64,000 nt of DNA from an uncultured Clostridia bacterium (GCA_947168885.1 CAMVNQ010000004.1:62001-126000), one strand, 5' to 3'. Numbered from the stretch's first letter, positions 25,301 through 34,611 are shown. Notes: a model not told the origin generated them from the sequence alone. Program-made: numbers and translations.

Positions 25301-25639
25301 CTGTTCGATATTGACCCCGAAAAGATAAAGATAATCGGCGCAAGTCTGCACGGACTGTACAATGAATGTACTTCGTACACGGCGAACGGCTGCGGCGCTC
25401 TCGCGGGGACGGGAAGCTTCGTTTCCCTCGCGAAAGGCATCAACGCTTCTAAGAAACTGCTCAAGGACGTGAACCTTTCGAGAATGGTCGTGCTGTTCGG
25501 AACTCTGCTCGGCGTGATGTTCCTGGTCTTCCTGTCATTCTCGTCCTATTCATTCATCTTCTCACCCGAGATAATAATCGGCTGGAACACACTCTGGCTG
25601 CTGATAATGCTGTTCTTCCAGTGCTTCAGGCGATATTAG
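22310..25639 (+). CDS. Degenerate P-type-ATPase-like membrane protein with coiled-coil N-terminus
   Basis: The ATG at 22310 follows AAAGGAG and gives 1109 residues. Residues 1-75 are acidic. About 75-265 is a highly charged repetitive coiled coil (EEKKREELEAKR type). About 265-530 is a hydrophilic linker. The last 550 residues follow P-type ATPase order: four membrane helices (about 545-660), an actuator-like stretch, two helices (about 740-800), a cytoplasmic unit and two final helices. At the phosphorylation site the usual DKTGT is replaced by VDASTLFP (D828), and MGSREHM and the TGD-like LKTTDSLITTGK region remain recognisable. Pumping is therefore unlikely; a regulatory or scaffold role is my inference. 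Confidence 0.65.
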   Translation: MSEFSLDDILDKYSHKDGTSPKTDADDILSDILGESTSPKYNTGTAGRSEDPYLEVFGKTGAGSGENKKRREELEAKKLEAEKRREEFEEKQRAAEEKKRRELAEKQRIAEERKRSELQAKRALEEKKREELEAKRRAEEEKKRQADAERQKKAEREKKEKERSDLSQGAIEEGRHSKQAAGQDKQKDTIDISRAAEDEARRAAEEKTAAEAVDERLRRAEQEKERRRIADEEAERLFATKSIVLQDAPIAISTEPQKEERPNVSVDLSTEEIQLEKVLRAQKIEVDSQKLLIKDTELEDPDDFLNSINPYDLGKKTDYTRQIETISASGLSGDTKGVDSNLLRELSVSASDNTHKAGIADGATRVMPDLYPGGTASAIDPDGTFEIGDDIKEFVPKARDTKEVRTRTEDEERVLRAVNDTLEQKRLSDIRDTNPASIYDTGPFDKIVIPANTVRYDSVGSKVLRTGEIPKSDPEIAEQKLKELASKRKRRLSNFVLEDISDNDIDFYDDEEVEEIPMEDEAGIWMDLVETQKSLRLRFVLLMIVTVGLLVINILQTIFIHQKIGMFGNELGILDNKGLVFANLICGVIGMGLCSSVITSGLGKIFRGKADCDSVCAASCTLSLIAAVLHLMDTNDLQQGRAFIYIPVALVGLLFNSIGKLSMISRARKNYRFISSDACRYYAEVIDGQSEASALTKGVLDELPYLVTMRKTELFTDFLKKSYCEDMADRVSRKLVPISLAIGLIMGLLVYFIPNGTEVNGIKVLDNNIYWASSVFVAIVNAMAPFSMMFMVNRPFKRASRKLLRHGTALLGYTSAEEFGETNAVIVDASTLFPKSAVECTNIKPCKLQNSMNSISLDQAIILAASLAVNCDSVLSSLLFDMIGGNKDMLVKIDGCVYEDNMGVMGWYENKRLIMGSREHMKHHSIKIPEMNAIAKYSRNGSDCVYLAVGGELAVIFFIRLTANPAVRTEIKELTDRGVSLVLKTTDSLITTGKVSDLFDIDPEKIKIIGASLHGLYNECTSYTANGCGALAGTGSFVSLAKGINASKKLLKDVNLSRMVVLFGTLLGVMFLVFLSFSSYSFIFSPEIIIGWNTLWLLIMLFFQCFRRY

Positions 25640-25652
25640 TCTTATTGATTCC

Positions 25653-25688
25653 CGGCAGACCCGATTTTCGGGTCTGCCGTTATTTTTG
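25653..25688 (+). terminator. Intrinsic terminator
   Basis: CGGCAGACCCGA (25653-25664) pairs with TCGGGTCTGCCG (25668-25679), followed by TTATTTTTG. Confidence 0.9.
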
Positions 25689-25732
25689 TCCTGTTTTGCT
25701 CGTTCCGCTGCGTGAAGTTTATGTGAAAAAGG

Positions 25733-25761
25733 TTGACATTCGGGAGAAAATTTGGTACACT
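25733..25761 (+). promoter_or_regulatory. Promoter of the ABC exporter operon
   Basis: TTGACA (25733-25738), 17 bp, TACACT (25756-25761), 38 bases upstream of the first ABC gene. Confidence 0.75.
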
Positions 25762-25799
25762 GAAAGTTGATATTTATTATAAAGGAATGATGCAGCTAT

Positions 25800-27587
25800 A
25801 TGATAAAAAAACTATTGAAAAGCGTGCGGGAATTCAAGCTCGCGTCGATACTCACGCCGCTGTTCATGGTCGGAGAAGTCGTAATGGAAGTCATAATCCC
25901 GCTTCTTATGACCAATCTCGTTGACAACGGTATAGAGGGCAATGACGGCGCAGGCGACCTCAACGTGATACTTATTATGGGCGGAGCGCTTGCGGTATGC
26001 TGTATTATATCGCTCATGGCAGGCTTTGCCGGAGCAAAGACCGGAGCGCACGCGGCTATGGGTTTCGCGCGGAACCTCCGAAAGGATATGTACTACCGCA
26101 TTCAGAACTTCTCGTTCTCAAACATTGACAAGTTCTCTACAGCAAGCCTTGTTACGCGTCTCACGACCGACGTCACCCGTGTTCAGGACGCGTATCAGAT
26201 GATACTTCGTATAGCGGTAAGAGCACCGATAATGCTCATATTCTCGCTTATAATGTCATTCCTCATCAACGTTGAGCTCTCGCTCGTCTTCGTCGCGGTA
26301 ATACCCGTTCTCGCGATAGGACTGATACTGATCATGCGCTTCGTTCATCCCGTATTCGAGCGCGTGTTCAAGCGCTATGACACTCTCAACAACATGGTGC
26401 AGGAAAACGTCAGCGGTATGCGCGTCGTAAAGGCGTTCGTCCGTGAAGACCAGCAGATAAAGAAGTTCCGCAGTATTTCCGGCGATATATATAAGGATTT
26501 CACCTTTGCCGAAAAAACGCTTGCATTCAACGCGCCGCTCATGCAGTTCTGCGCATACGGCGGCATGATCGCTATATCGTGGCTCGGTGCGAACCTCATC
26601 GTCGTTGACGAAACGCTTACCACCGGTCAGCTCATGGCGCTCATAACCTACGCTATGCAGATACTCATGAACCTTATGATGCTCTCAATGATCTTCGTTA
26701 TGGTAACCATGTCCCGCGCTTCGGCGGAACGTATCTGCGAAGTCCTCGATGAAGAGAGTGACATAACCAACCCCGCGAATGACCCCGTTTCCGAAGTTCG
26801 GGACGGCTCGATAGAGTTCAGGAACGTTAAGTTCGAGTATAAAAAAGGAAGCGGCAAATATGCCCTTTCCGACATAAATATAAAAATAAAGTCCGGCGAG
26901 ACTATCGGTATCATAGGCGGTACGGGCTCGTCGAAATCCACACTCGTCCAGCTTATACCGCGTCTGTACGACGTGAGTGAGGGCAGCGTGCTCGTCGGAG
27001 GAAGAGATGTCCGTGAGTACGATATTGAGTCCCTTCGTGACGCAGTGGCTGTGGTATTGCAGAAAAACACCCTCTTCTCCGGCACAATAAAGGACAATCT
27101 CCAGTGGGGCAAGCTCGACGCGACGGACGAAGAAATGGAAGAAGCGTGTAAACTTGCGCAGGCGGACGGGTTTATCCGCGAATTTCCGGACGGCTATGAT
27201 ACCTACATAGAGCAAGACGGCAACAACGTTTCCGGCGGACAGAAACAAAGACTCTGCATCGCCCGCGCACTTATGAAGCACCCGAAGATACTCATTCTCG
27301 ATGACTCGACGAGCGCTGTCGATACCGCAACGGACGCTAAGATAAGAAAGGCGTTCCGCGAAAAGATACCCGATACAACAAAGCTCATTATCGCCCAGCG
27401 TATCAGCTCGGTAATGGACGCGGACAGGATAATCGTTCTCGACGGCGGAAGGATCACCGACTTCGGCACGCATGACGAGCTCATGAAGTCCAGCCCGATC
27501 TACCGTGAAGTATATGAATCACAGCAAAAGGGCAGCGAAAGCGTCGATGAAGCTGCGGCTTCGCTTGCGAAAGGGGGCGAGGAATAA
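25800..27587 (+). CDS. ABC exporter half-transporter, degenerate-site subunit
   Basis: This 595-residue half-transporter has six membrane helices (about 15-310) and an ATPase domain (about 335-590). Walker A is GGTGSSKST at 373-381 and the signature VSGGQ at 477-481. After the Walker B aspartate D501 the catalytic glutamate is replaced by aspartate (D502), and the H-loop histidine is replaced by glutamine (Q533 in IAQRISS). In heterodimeric exporters such as LmrCD, BmrCD and TM287/288 one half has exactly this inactive site. Its stop overlaps the start of the partner (TAATG). Substrates may be drugs, lipids or peptides; sequence does not say. Confidence 0.92.
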   Translation: MIKKLLKSVREFKLASILTPLFMVGEVVMEVIIPLLMTNLVDNGIEGNDGAGDLNVILIMGGALAVCCIISLMAGFAGAKTGAHAAMGFARNLRKDMYYRIQNFSFSNIDKFSTASLVTRLTTDVTRVQDAYQMILRIAVRAPIMLIFSLIMSFLINVELSLVFVAVIPVLAIGLILIMRFVHPVFERVFKRYDTLNNMVQENVSGMRVVKAFVREDQQIKKFRSISGDIYKDFTFAEKTLAFNAPLMQFCAYGGMIAISWLGANLIVVDETLTTGQLMALITYAMQILMNLMMLSMIFVMVTMSRASAERICEVLDEESDITNPANDPVSEVRDGSIEFRNVKFEYKKGSGKYALSDINIKIKSGETIGIIGGTGSSKSTLVQLIPRLYDVSEGSVLVGGRDVREYDIESLRDAVAVVLQKNTLFSGTIKDNLQWGKLDATDEEMEEACKLAQADGFIREFPDGYDTYIEQDGNNVSGGQKQRLCIARALMKHPKILILDDSTSAVDTATDAKIRKAFREKIPDTTKLIIAQRISSVMDADRIIVLDGGRITDFGTHDELMKSSPIYREVYESQQKGSESVDEAAASLAKGGEE

Positions 27588-29548
27588 TGCCGGCTAAAAG
27601 AAGAAAACCCGAAGCAGGTCAGACCATGATGCTCAAACGCGGCGGCCCCGGCGGTCCGAGAGCCGTAAGCAGCGGCGGCATGAAACTTGACCCGAAAACG
27701 CTCAAGCGCCTTGTCAGTTACATATTCAAGGGCTATAAGCTTCGCTTTTTTGTGGTATTCATCTGCATCATAATCAACGCTCTCGCAGGCGTTGCGGGGT
27801 CGCTGTTCCTCAAGGAGCTCATAAACGACCACATCGGCGGAATGATCGCACAGAAAGAAGCCGGTCTCACACCCGACGCGATGCCGCTTATCTGGGCACT
27901 CGTAAAGATGGGCTGCATCTACCTCGTAGGCATGATATGCGCGTTCCTGCAGAACCGTATAATGGTGACTATCTCGCAGGGCGTTCAGAAGTCGATACGC
28001 GACGAGATGTTCGAAAAGATGCAGAGACTTCCAATAAGCTATTTCGACCGCAATACCCACGGCGACATCATGAGCCATTACACGAACGATATAGACACGC
28101 TCCGTCAGATGCTCTCGCAGAGCATACCTCAGGCATTCTCGTCACTTATAACGATAGTCGCGGTATTCATCTCGATGTGTGTCCTGAGCCTCCCGCTTAC
28201 AGGATTCGTCATTGTTTCCCTTATCGTTATGATGATGATAACCGGAAAGATCGCCGGAAAGAGCGGCAAGTTCTTCGTCGCACAGCAGACCTCTATCGCT
28301 GAAGTAAACGGCTACATCGAGGAAATGATAAACGGACAGAAGATCGTCAAGGTGTTCAACCACGAGCAGCCCTCGAAGGAAGCCTTCGACGAACTCAACG
28401 AGGAACTGTATGTCAACGCACGTGAAGCGAACGGCTTTGCAAACATACTCGGCCCGATAAACAACAACCTCGGACACCTTCAGTATGCGCTCATAGCGGT
28501 GCTCGGCGGCGTTCTCGCGATAAACGGCGTGGGCGGACTGCTTCTCGGCGACATAGCGGCGTTCTTACAGCTCTCGCGCAGCTTCACCATGCCGATAAAC
28601 CAGATCGTACAGCAGTTCAACTTCATCATCATGGCTCTCGCGGGCGCGAAGCGTATATTTGCTCTCATTGACGAAGAGCCGGAAGTGGACGACGGTTATG
28701 TTACCCTCGTTAACGCAAAGACCGGAGCGAACGGCGAGATCGAGGAAACAAGCGAGCACACCGGAATGTGGGCGTGGAAGCATCCGCACGAGACCGGTGA
28801 AGTCACATACACTCCGCTTAGGGGCGAAGTCACTATGAACGAGGTCGATTTCGGCTATGTTCCGAATAAGATCGTTCTGCACGACGTAACTCTTTACGCT
28901 AATCCGGGCGAAAAGGTGGCATTCGTAGGCTCTACCGGTGCGGGCAAGACCACGATAACGAACCTTATAAACCGTTTCTATGACATAGCGGACGGAAAAA
29001 TACGCTATGACGGCATAAACATCAACAAGATAAAGAAAGCCGACCTTCGCCGCTCGCTCGGTATGGTGCTTCAGACAACGAATCTGTTCACCGGAACGGT
29101 CAAGGAAAACATTATGTTCGGTAAGCTCGACGCGACGGACGAGGAGATCGTCGCTGCCGCAAAACTCGCGAATGCGGACGACTTCATCAGAAGACTTCCG
29201 CAGGGCTACGATACGATGCTCACCGAGAACGGTGCCCAGCTCTCGCAGGGTCAGCGTCAGCTCATAGCAATAGCGCGCGCTGCGATCGCAGACCCGCCGG
29301 TAATGATACTCGACGAGGCAACATCGAGCATAGATACCCGTACCGAAGAGATAGTCTCAAAGGGTATGGACGGACTAATGAACGGAAGAACGGTCTTCGT
29401 CATAGCTCACCGTCTCTCGACGATAAAGAACTCCGACGTGATAATGGTACTCGAACAGGGACGTATCATCGAGCGCGGAAACCACGAGAAGCTCATAACC
29501 GAAAAGGGACGATACTACAAACTCTATACCGGAGCTTTCGGACAGTAA
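27587..29548 (+). CDS. ABC exporter half-transporter, catalytic-site subunit
   Basis: This 653-residue partner has a basic, Gly/Pro-rich N-terminal tail (1-35), six membrane helices (about 45-350) and an ATPase domain from about 412. Walker A is GSTGAGKTT at 448-456 and the signature LSQGQ at 552-556. Walker B is followed by the catalytic glutamate (D576, E577), and the H-loop histidine is H608. It therefore supplies the intact Walker B and H-loop of the heterodimer formed with the preceding subunit. About 45 residues (365-410) are inserted between the membrane and ATPase domains. One-base overlap with the upstream gene implies coupled translation. Confidence 0.92.
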   Translation: MPAKRRKPEAGQTMMLKRGGPGGPRAVSSGGMKLDPKTLKRLVSYIFKGYKLRFFVVFICIIINALAGVAGSLFLKELINDHIGGMIAQKEAGLTPDAMPLIWALVKMGCIYLVGMICAFLQNRIMVTISQGVQKSIRDEMFEKMQRLPISYFDRNTHGDIMSHYTNDIDTLRQMLSQSIPQAFSSLITIVAVFISMCVLSLPLTGFVIVSLIVMMMITGKIAGKSGKFFVAQQTSIAEVNGYIEEMINGQKIVKVFNHEQPSKEAFDELNEELYVNAREANGFANILGPINNNLGHLQYALIAVLGGVLAINGVGGLLLGDIAAFLQLSRSFTMPINQIVQQFNFIIMALAGAKRIFALIDEEPEVDDGYVTLVNAKTGANGEIEETSEHTGMWAWKHPHETGEVTYTPLRGEVTMNEVDFGYVPNKIVLHDVTLYANPGEKVAFVGSTGAGKTTITNLINRFYDIADGKIRYDGININKIKKADLRRSLGMVLQTTNLFTGTVKENIMFGKLDATDEEIVAAAKLANADDFIRRLPQGYDTMLTENGAQLSQGQRQLIAIARAAIADPPVMILDEATSSIDTRTEEIVSKGMDGLMNGRTVFVIAHRLSTIKNSDVIMVLEQGRIIERGNHEKLITEKGRYYKLYTGAFGQ

Positions 29549-29556
29549 AATGCAAT

Positions 29557-29599
29557 AAGACCCGAATACCGCAGACCGCGGCGTTCGGGTCTTGTTTTA
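29557..29599. terminator. Terminator between convergent ABC and dacF genes
   Basis: AAGACCCGAA (29557-29566) pairs with TTCGGGTCTT (29584-29593), with an inner CCGC/GCGG stem, then GTTTTAT. It ends at the stop of the leftward carboxypeptidase gene. Confidence 0.85.
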
Positions 29600-30766
29600 T
29601 CAGAAGGTGAACATCTCTTTCAGAATATATCCGAGGCATCTCCCGAAATCGAGCCGGGGTACATCTTCGGCAGCTATGATCTTTGCGTTGCCGATAACGT
29701 CGCCGTCGATCTCCATAGTCACAAATCCGAGGATCTGCCCTTTTGTTACGGGCGCTGCCACCGAAGATGTGCGGCTGTAATGATACTTTATCTTTGCCCC
29801 GCTGCCCTTTGGCAGTATCATCTCCGGCACTCCCGAAAACCGCGTGTCCGCACCGGTCTTTATCCCGCCCTCAACAGGTATCTCAAGAAGTTCGGACACA
29901 TCGGGATGCGGGGTCACACGCTCATATCCGTTAAACCCGAGATCGAGCAGACTTTTCGCTGCAGCGAAGCGGTCGCTGTCGGAACTGCACCCGAGCACCA
30001 CAGCCGTAAGCTCCATATTTCCCCGCTTTGCCGTAGCGCAGAAGCAGCAGCCCGCCGCATCCGTCGTTCCGGTTTTTAAGCCTGTAATGCCGCTATACGA
30101 CGTTATGAGCTTGTTTGTGTTGAGGAGCTGTGTCTCGCGCGGAGTTCCTGTTCTTACACTGTCAAGACGGGTCATCAGGAACTCGTCATAGATACTGTGC
30201 TTACGGAGCTCCGCGGCCATTACCGCAATATCCCGTGCGGTGCTGTAATGCTCCTTGTTGTCAAAACCGACGCAGTTCACAAAATGTGTGCCGGTCATTC
30301 CAAGCTCGGCAGCGCGCTTGTTCATCAGGCTCACGAACGATTTCTCGCTCCCTGCAATGTGCTCCGCGAGCATCACACACGCGTCGTTCGCGGACGCTAT
30401 GACTATCGACTTTGCGAGGTCACCGACTGACATTTCCTCACCCTTTTCAAGCCATATCACAGAGCCATCCATGCTGTTCGCGTGCTCTGAGCAGACCGCT
30501 GTATCGGTGAACGACAGCTCGCCTTTATCTATCTTTTCCGCGGCAATCAGAAGCGTCATTATCTTCGTTATTGACGCTATCGGCATTCTTGAATTTTCAT
30601 TGAGACCGCAGAGCGCTTTTCCTGTCGAGCTTTCCACAAGCACGGCGGCTTTCGCGCTCTTTATGTCGGCTGTCACCTCTTTGCCTGCGCCTTCGGACTG
30701 TACACCGAACGACATGACGGCGACTGCCGCAGCGGCAAGACCTGCTATAAAACGTATTGCTTTCAT
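29600..30766 (-). CDS. dacF: D-alanyl-D-alanine carboxypeptidase (PBP5/DacF family)
   Basis: The ATG at 30766, 6 bases after AAAGGTGGGG, gives 388 residues; a GTG four codons earlier overlaps that site. A signal peptide (1-27, hydrophobic core IAGLAAAAVAVMSFG) exports the protein. The penicillin-binding active-site motifs are SITK (S65, K68), SAN in IVIASANDACVM (about 120) and KTG in LKTGTTDAAG (about 216). These enzymes trim the terminal D-Ala from peptidoglycan stem peptides; DacF-type members act in sporulation in Bacillus. The C-terminal domain (about 270-388) is the PBP5-type beta domain, ending in a probable membrane-anchoring helix. Confidence 0.92.
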   Translation of the reverse strand: MKAIRFIAGLAAAAVAVMSFGVQSEGAGKEVTADIKSAKAAVLVESSTGKALCGLNENSRMPIASITKIMTLLIAAEKIDKGELSFTDTAVCSEHANSMDGSVIWLEKGEEMSVGDLAKSIVIASANDACVMLAEHIAGSEKSFVSLMNKRAAELGMTGTHFVNCVGFDNKEHYSTARDIAVMAAELRKHSIYDEFLMTRLDSVRTGTPRETQLLNTNKLITSYSGITGLKTGTTDAAGCCFCATAKRGNMELTAVVLGCSSDSDRFAAAKSLLDLGFNGYERVTPHPDVSELLEIPVEGGIKTGADTRFSGVPEMILPKGSGAKIKYHYSRTSSVAAPVTKGQILGFVTMEIDGDVIGNAKIIAAEDVPRLDFGRCLGYILKEMFTF

Positions 30767-30894
30767 TATATACCCCACCTTTTTGGAAATCGCGGCGTTC
30801 GGGACAAAACAAGCTGTATTCCTGTAAAATATATGTATTATTCACATGGAAAATGCACAAAATAGGACTGTATCAATTTTTCCGGAGGCAGGGT

Positions 30895-31299
30895 ATGAAA
30901 AACGTAGGTTTTGCGTCGGAGCTTATCCAGGCGTTCGTTGTATTTCTCGCGGGCGGCTTTATATACGGTCTGATCGAAGTGATCTACCGCGGACACACGC
31001 ACCCGTCCATGTTTGTTCTCGGTGGGATATGCCTTCTGTGGGTCGGCGGATTCGGACGTTTCTTCCGCCGCTCACCTCCGCTGTGGATGCAGGTGATACT
31101 CGGCGGCACGTTCATTACACTTGCGGAGTTCATCTGCGGTCTTATATACAATGTACGGTTCGGACTTCACGTCTGGGACTACAGCGACCTTCCGCTCAAT
31201 ATCATGGGACAGATCTGTCCTCTGTTCTTTTTCGCCTGGACAGCGCTGTCGCTGCCCGCGATCGCTATCGAGCGTATGATCCGCCGGAATTTCCGATAA
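30895..31299 (+). CDS. Four-helix membrane protein, CmpB-type putative ABC permease family
   Basis: The ATG at 30895 follows CGGAGG and gives 134 residues. Four hydrophobic helices are visible (about 10-30, 40-58, 65-85 and 100-122), with HVWDYSDLPLNIMGQICP between helices 3 and 4. That signature is typical of the PF06541 family (annotated ABC_trans_CmpB, putative ABC-transporter type), which is common in Clostridia and rarely has an ATPase partner. No transporter partner is adjacent. It is a single-gene unit with its own terminator. The biochemical role is unknown. Confidence 0.75.
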   Translation: MKNVGFASELIQAFVVFLAGGFIYGLIEVIYRGHTHPSMFVLGGICLLWVGGFGRFFRRSPPLWMQVILGGTFITLAEFICGLIYNVRFGLHVWDYSDLPLNIMGQICPLFFFAWTALSLPAIAIERMIRRNFR

Positions 31300-31301
31300 A
31301 A

Positions 31302-31338
31302 AACAGCAGACTCGTTACTTCGGGTCTGCTGTTTCTGT
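31302..31338 (+). terminator. Intrinsic terminator
   Basis: AACAGCAGAC (31302-31311) pairs with GTCTGCTGTT (31324-31333), followed by TCTG. The same AACAGCAGAC stem is used by the terminator near the right end of the window (63756). Confidence 0.75.
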
Positions 31339-31377
31339 ATGTCAGCTAAAACATTCTCACTCAACGCGACAGATTTT

Positions 31378-31455
31378 GGTGCAGGCGGATGCCTGCCGCG
31401 GGTCCGGGCTGCGTAAGCCCGGCGCCGTCTGCGAAGACAGCGCGGGACGCGCTGA
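31378..31455. repeat. GC-rich mosaic of short hairpins
   Basis: Successive small inverted repeats (GCAGGCGGATGCCTGC, CCGGGCTGCGTAAGCCCGG, GTCTGCGAAGAC, GCGCGGGACGCGC) fill the gap up to the valS stop. The first 25 bases recur in inverted orientation at 63524-63548. Confidence 0.7.
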
Positions 31456-34098
31456 TCAGAGACTCTTCAGAGCGGCGATGGACTCTTCGATCTTCGCCAT
31501 TTTCTCCTGTGCCTTGGCAAGCTTAGCACGCTCGTTCTCGATCTGCTGCACGGGAGCTTTTGACAGGAAGCCCTGATTGTTGAGCTTTCCGTTGAGGAAG
31601 TTCAGGTCTTTCTCGACTGCCTTCTTTTCCTTTTCAAGCCTTTCGAGCTCCTTGTCCGCGTCAACAAGCTCGCCGAGCGGCATGAATATGCGCGCTGCCG
31701 ATGTTACGGCATTAGCCATATTGGCTGTATCCGCTACCTTGTCGGTTATCTCAACGTTCGATGCGCCCGCAAGCTTCTCAAAGAATACAGCACAGGACTC
31801 GAACAGAGCTTTTTCCGCTGTCTCTATATGCATTGTTACCTTCTTTGACGGCGGCACATTAAGCTCGGTGCGCTTTGTGCGGACAGACTTAACGGCATCG
31901 ATTATCTTTGTGAAATCAAGTTCCTCCACCGAGAAATCAAGCTTTTCGTCGTACTTCGGCCACTCCGCTATCATAATGCTTTCCGCTTCGCCGGCAACAG
32001 GCATGGACTGCCATATTTCCTCGGTTATGAACGGCATGAACGGATGAAGGAGCTTAAGAACGTCGCGCATTACATAAACGAGAACGTTCTGCGCGGCTCT
32101 CGCTGTCTCACCGCCCTGTGCGATGCGCGGCTTTGTGAGTTCGATGTACCAGTCGCAGTAGGTATCCCAGATGAAATCGTAAAGCTTGCCAAGCGCGATT
32201 CCGAGCTCGAAGCTCTCGATATTGTCGGTAACTTCCTTAATGAGTCTGTTGCAGCGCGAAAGCACCCATCTGTCCTCAATAGGAAGCTCCTTCGGAAGCT
32301 CTGCCTTTTCCATATCCTCGGGAAGGTTCATAAGGATATAACGGGACGCATTCCAGAGCTTGTTTGCGAAGTTTCTCGCAGACGTTACCTTTGCGGTCGT
32401 CCAGCGCATATCGTTTCCGGGGCTGTTGCCCGTTACGAGAGCGAAACGAAGAGCATCCGCACCGTATTCGCCGATTATCTCAAGCGGGTCAACACCGTTG
32501 CCGAGGGATTTGGACATCTTGCGGCCGAGCTCGTCGCGCACAAGTCCGTGTATGAGAACGTGCTCGAAGGGCTTCTGACCGGTGTGTTCAAGTGCCGAGA
32601 ATATCATTCTCGAAACCCAGAACGAGATTATGTCATATCCCGTAACAAGCGTGTTTGTCGGATAGAAGTACTTGAAATCTTCTGTCTCGTGCGGCCAGCC
32701 AAGTGTAGAGAACGGCCAGAGCGCCGAGCTGAACCATGTATCGAGGGTATCTTCGTCCTGCTTCATGGGCTTTCCGCACTTCGGGCAGACGGTAACGGGG
32801 GTCTCGCTTATCGTCTCGTGCTTGCAGTCCTCGTTCGTGCAGTAGTAAGCAGGTATGCGGTGACCCCACCAGAGCTGGCGGGAGATGCACCAGTCGCGGA
32901 TGTTCTCCATCCAGCGCAGATAGCTGTTCTCGAAGTGCTTCGGAACATACTTGAGCTCGCCGCTCTTTACGACCTCGATAGCGGGCTTTGCGAGAGGTGC
33001 CATCTTAACGAACCACTGCTTCGAGCAGCGCGGCTCAACTACGGTATGACAGCGCTGACAGGTGCCGACATTGTGGACGTGCTTCTCGACCTTAACGAGA
33101 AGCCCCTGCGCTTCGAGATCGGCAACCATAGCCTTTCTCGCCTCGTATCTGTCCATGCCAGCGTATTTGCCGCCATATTCCTTGTTTATCGATGCATCGT
33201 CATTCATTACGTTGATGATAGGCAGGTTGTGACGGAGTCCGACTTCATAGTCGTTCGGGTCGTGCGCGGGAGTGATCTTGACTACGCCGGTACCGAAGTC
33301 CATTTCGACATACTCATCCGCAATAACCGGTATCTCACGGTCTGTGAGAGGAAGCTTCACGGTCTTGCCGACGATGTTCTTATAGCGCTCGTCATCGGGG
33401 TGGACAGCAACGGCCGTATCGCCGAGGAGCGTCTCGGGTCGTGTCGTCGCGATCTGAACAAAGCCGCTTCCGTCTGTAAGCGGATAGTTTATGTGCCAGA
33501 AGTGTCCTTCCTGCTCCTCGTATTCACACTCGATGTCGGAGATAGATGTCTTGCAGTTCGGACACCAGTTTATGATACGCTCACCGTGATAGATGAGACC
33601 TTTCTTATAGTAGTCGATGAACACCTTCTGCACCGCTTCGGAACAGCCGTCGTCGAGAGTGAAGCGTTCACGCTCCCAGTCACAGGACGAACCGAGCTTC
33701 TTGAGCTGGTTCTGTATCTTTCCGCCGTATTCGTGTGTCCAGTCCCACGCGCGTTCAAGGAAGCCGTCGCGTCCGATCTTGTCCTTAGTGAGACCCTCTT
33801 CTTTCATCTTCGCCACTACCTTCGCTTCGGTTGCTATGGAAGCGTGGTCGGTTCCCGGAAGCCAGAGCGCCGAGTAGCCCTGCATACGCTTTGTGCGTAT
33901 AAGTATGTCCTGAAGGGTCTCGTCAAGCGCGTGACCCATGTGGAGCTGTCCCGTTACGTTCGGAGGCGGGATAACGATAGTATAAGGCTTCTTTTCCGGG
34001 TCACGCTCCGCGTGGAAGTACTTCTTTTCCTCCCAGTTCTTGTAGATGCGCTCCTCGAAATCCTTCGGGGAGTAGGTTTTTGCAAGTTCTTTTTTCAT
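31456..34098 (-). CDS. valS: Valyl-tRNA synthetase
   Basis: This 880-residue class I synthetase charges tRNA-Val. HMGH at 53-56 is the HIGH motif, KMSKS is at 527-531, and the editing domain spans about 195-345 ([14 protein letters not shown]). Two cysteine pairs (CPNCKTS near 179 and CPKCGKP near 438) suggest bound zinc. The anticodon-binding domain (about 600-740) is followed by the C-terminal coiled coil typical of ValRS (about 815-880). AAAGGA precedes the ATG. It is the last gene of a leftward cluster, only 18 bases after the zinc-ribbon membrane gene, so there is no room for a T-box leader. Confidence 0.97.
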   Translation of the reverse strand: MKKELAKTYSPKDFEERIYKNWEEKKYFHAERDPEKKPYTIVIPPPNVTGQLHMGHALDETLQDILIRTKRMQGYSALWLPGTDHASIATEAKVVAKMKEEGLTKDKIGRDGFLERAWDWTHEYGGKIQNQLKKLGSSCDWERERFTLDDGCSEAVQKVFIDYYKKGLIYHGERIINWCPNCKTSISDIECEYEEQEGHFWHINYPLTDGSGFVQIATTRPETLLGDTAVAVHPDDERYKNIVGKTVKLPLTDREIPVIADEYVEMDFGTGVVKITPAHDPNDYEVGLRHNLPIINVMNDDASINKEYGGKYAGMDRYEARKAMVADLEAQGLLVKVEKHVHNVGTCQRCHTVVEPRCSKQWFVKMAPLAKPAIEVVKSGELKYVPKHFENSYLRWMENIRDWCISRQLWWGHRIPAYYCTNEDCKHETISETPVTVCPKCGKPMKQDEDTLDTWFSSALWPFSTLGWPHETEDFKYFYPTNTLVTGYDIISFWVSRMIFSALEHTGQKPFEHVLIHGLVRDELGRKMSKSLGNGVDPLEIIGEYGADALRFALVTGNSPGNDMRWTTAKVTSARNFANKLWNASRYILMNLPEDMEKAELPKELPIEDRWVLSRCNRLIKEVTDNIESFELGIALGKLYDFIWDTYCDWYIELTKPRIAQGGETARAAQNVLVYVMRDVLKLLHPFMPFITEEIWQSMPVAGEAESIMIAEWPKYDEKLDFSVEELDFTKIIDAVKSVRTKRTELNVPPSKKVTMHIETAEKALFESCAVFFEKLAGASNVEITDKVADTANMANAVTSAARIFMPLGELVDADKELERLEKEKKAVEKDLNFLNGKLNNQGFLSKAPVQQIENERAKLAKAQEKMAKIEESIAALKSL

Positions 34099-34116
34099 AT
34101 TGCCGTATTTCCTTTC

Positions 34117-34611
34117 TTATGATCGTGATAACAGATTTATAATAAGACCGTCGGGTCTGAACAGCGAAACAGAGAGCGTGAGCAGATCAAAAGCTATTAC
34201 CCATATAAGGTGCAGGAACAGTTTATGATAATTATAGGAAAACCGAAGCTTTGTACGCCTGCGGGCTATGAACTCGACAAGCATCTGCACACTGTCTATG
34301 CTCGGCACAAGCAGGTGAAACGCGAGCGAAACATTGACCACGGTAATTGCAAGCGGCTCTATCGGGCGCAGCTTCGCTATTGAATACAGCCAAAACATTA
34401 TTGACGGGAAAACGACAAGTAAAACAGCGGCGACGATCTGCCACTTATGAGGGTGTGTCCCTATCGCGTGTTTAAGTTTCTTTGCGTTGCTCTTTTCAAA
34501 GGCTTCGAGCTGTTCGTCCGTCACTTTTTGCGTAAATTCGCCGCAGTCAGTACACTCGCTTCGCCCGTCACCATACACACAGCCGCATTTTGGGCATATC
34601 TTAGCTGTCAT
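34117..34611 (-). CDS. Zinc-ribbon membrane protein
   Basis: This 164-residue protein starts with a zinc ribbon made of CPKCGCVYGDGRSECTDCG (residues 6-24). A short helical linker follows, then about three hydrophobic segments (roughly 58-76, 85-108 and 128-150). I do not recognise a named family; zinc-ribbon membrane proteins of this kind are frequent in Clostridia. It lies between rqcH and valS in the same direction with short gaps, suggesting a shared transcript, but no link to translation is shown by the sequence. Confidence 0.7.
   Translation of the reverse strand: MTAKICPKCGCVYGDGRSECTDCGEFTQKVTDEQLEAFEKSNAKKLKHAIGTHPHKWQIVAAVLLVVFPSIMFWLYSIAKLRPIEPLAITVVNVSLAFHLLVPSIDSVQMLVEFIARRRTKLRFSYNYHKLFLHLIWVIAFDLLTLSVSLFRPDGLIINLLSRS

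Noticed and set aside
34099-34116. T-box leader for valS
   Set aside because: Only 18 bases separate valS from the upstream gene, so no T-box can fit.
32044-34122. A 692-codon plus-strand frame opposite valS
   Set aside because: It is a shadow of the GC-rich codon pattern of valyl-tRNA synthetase; there is no ribosome site or family pattern.
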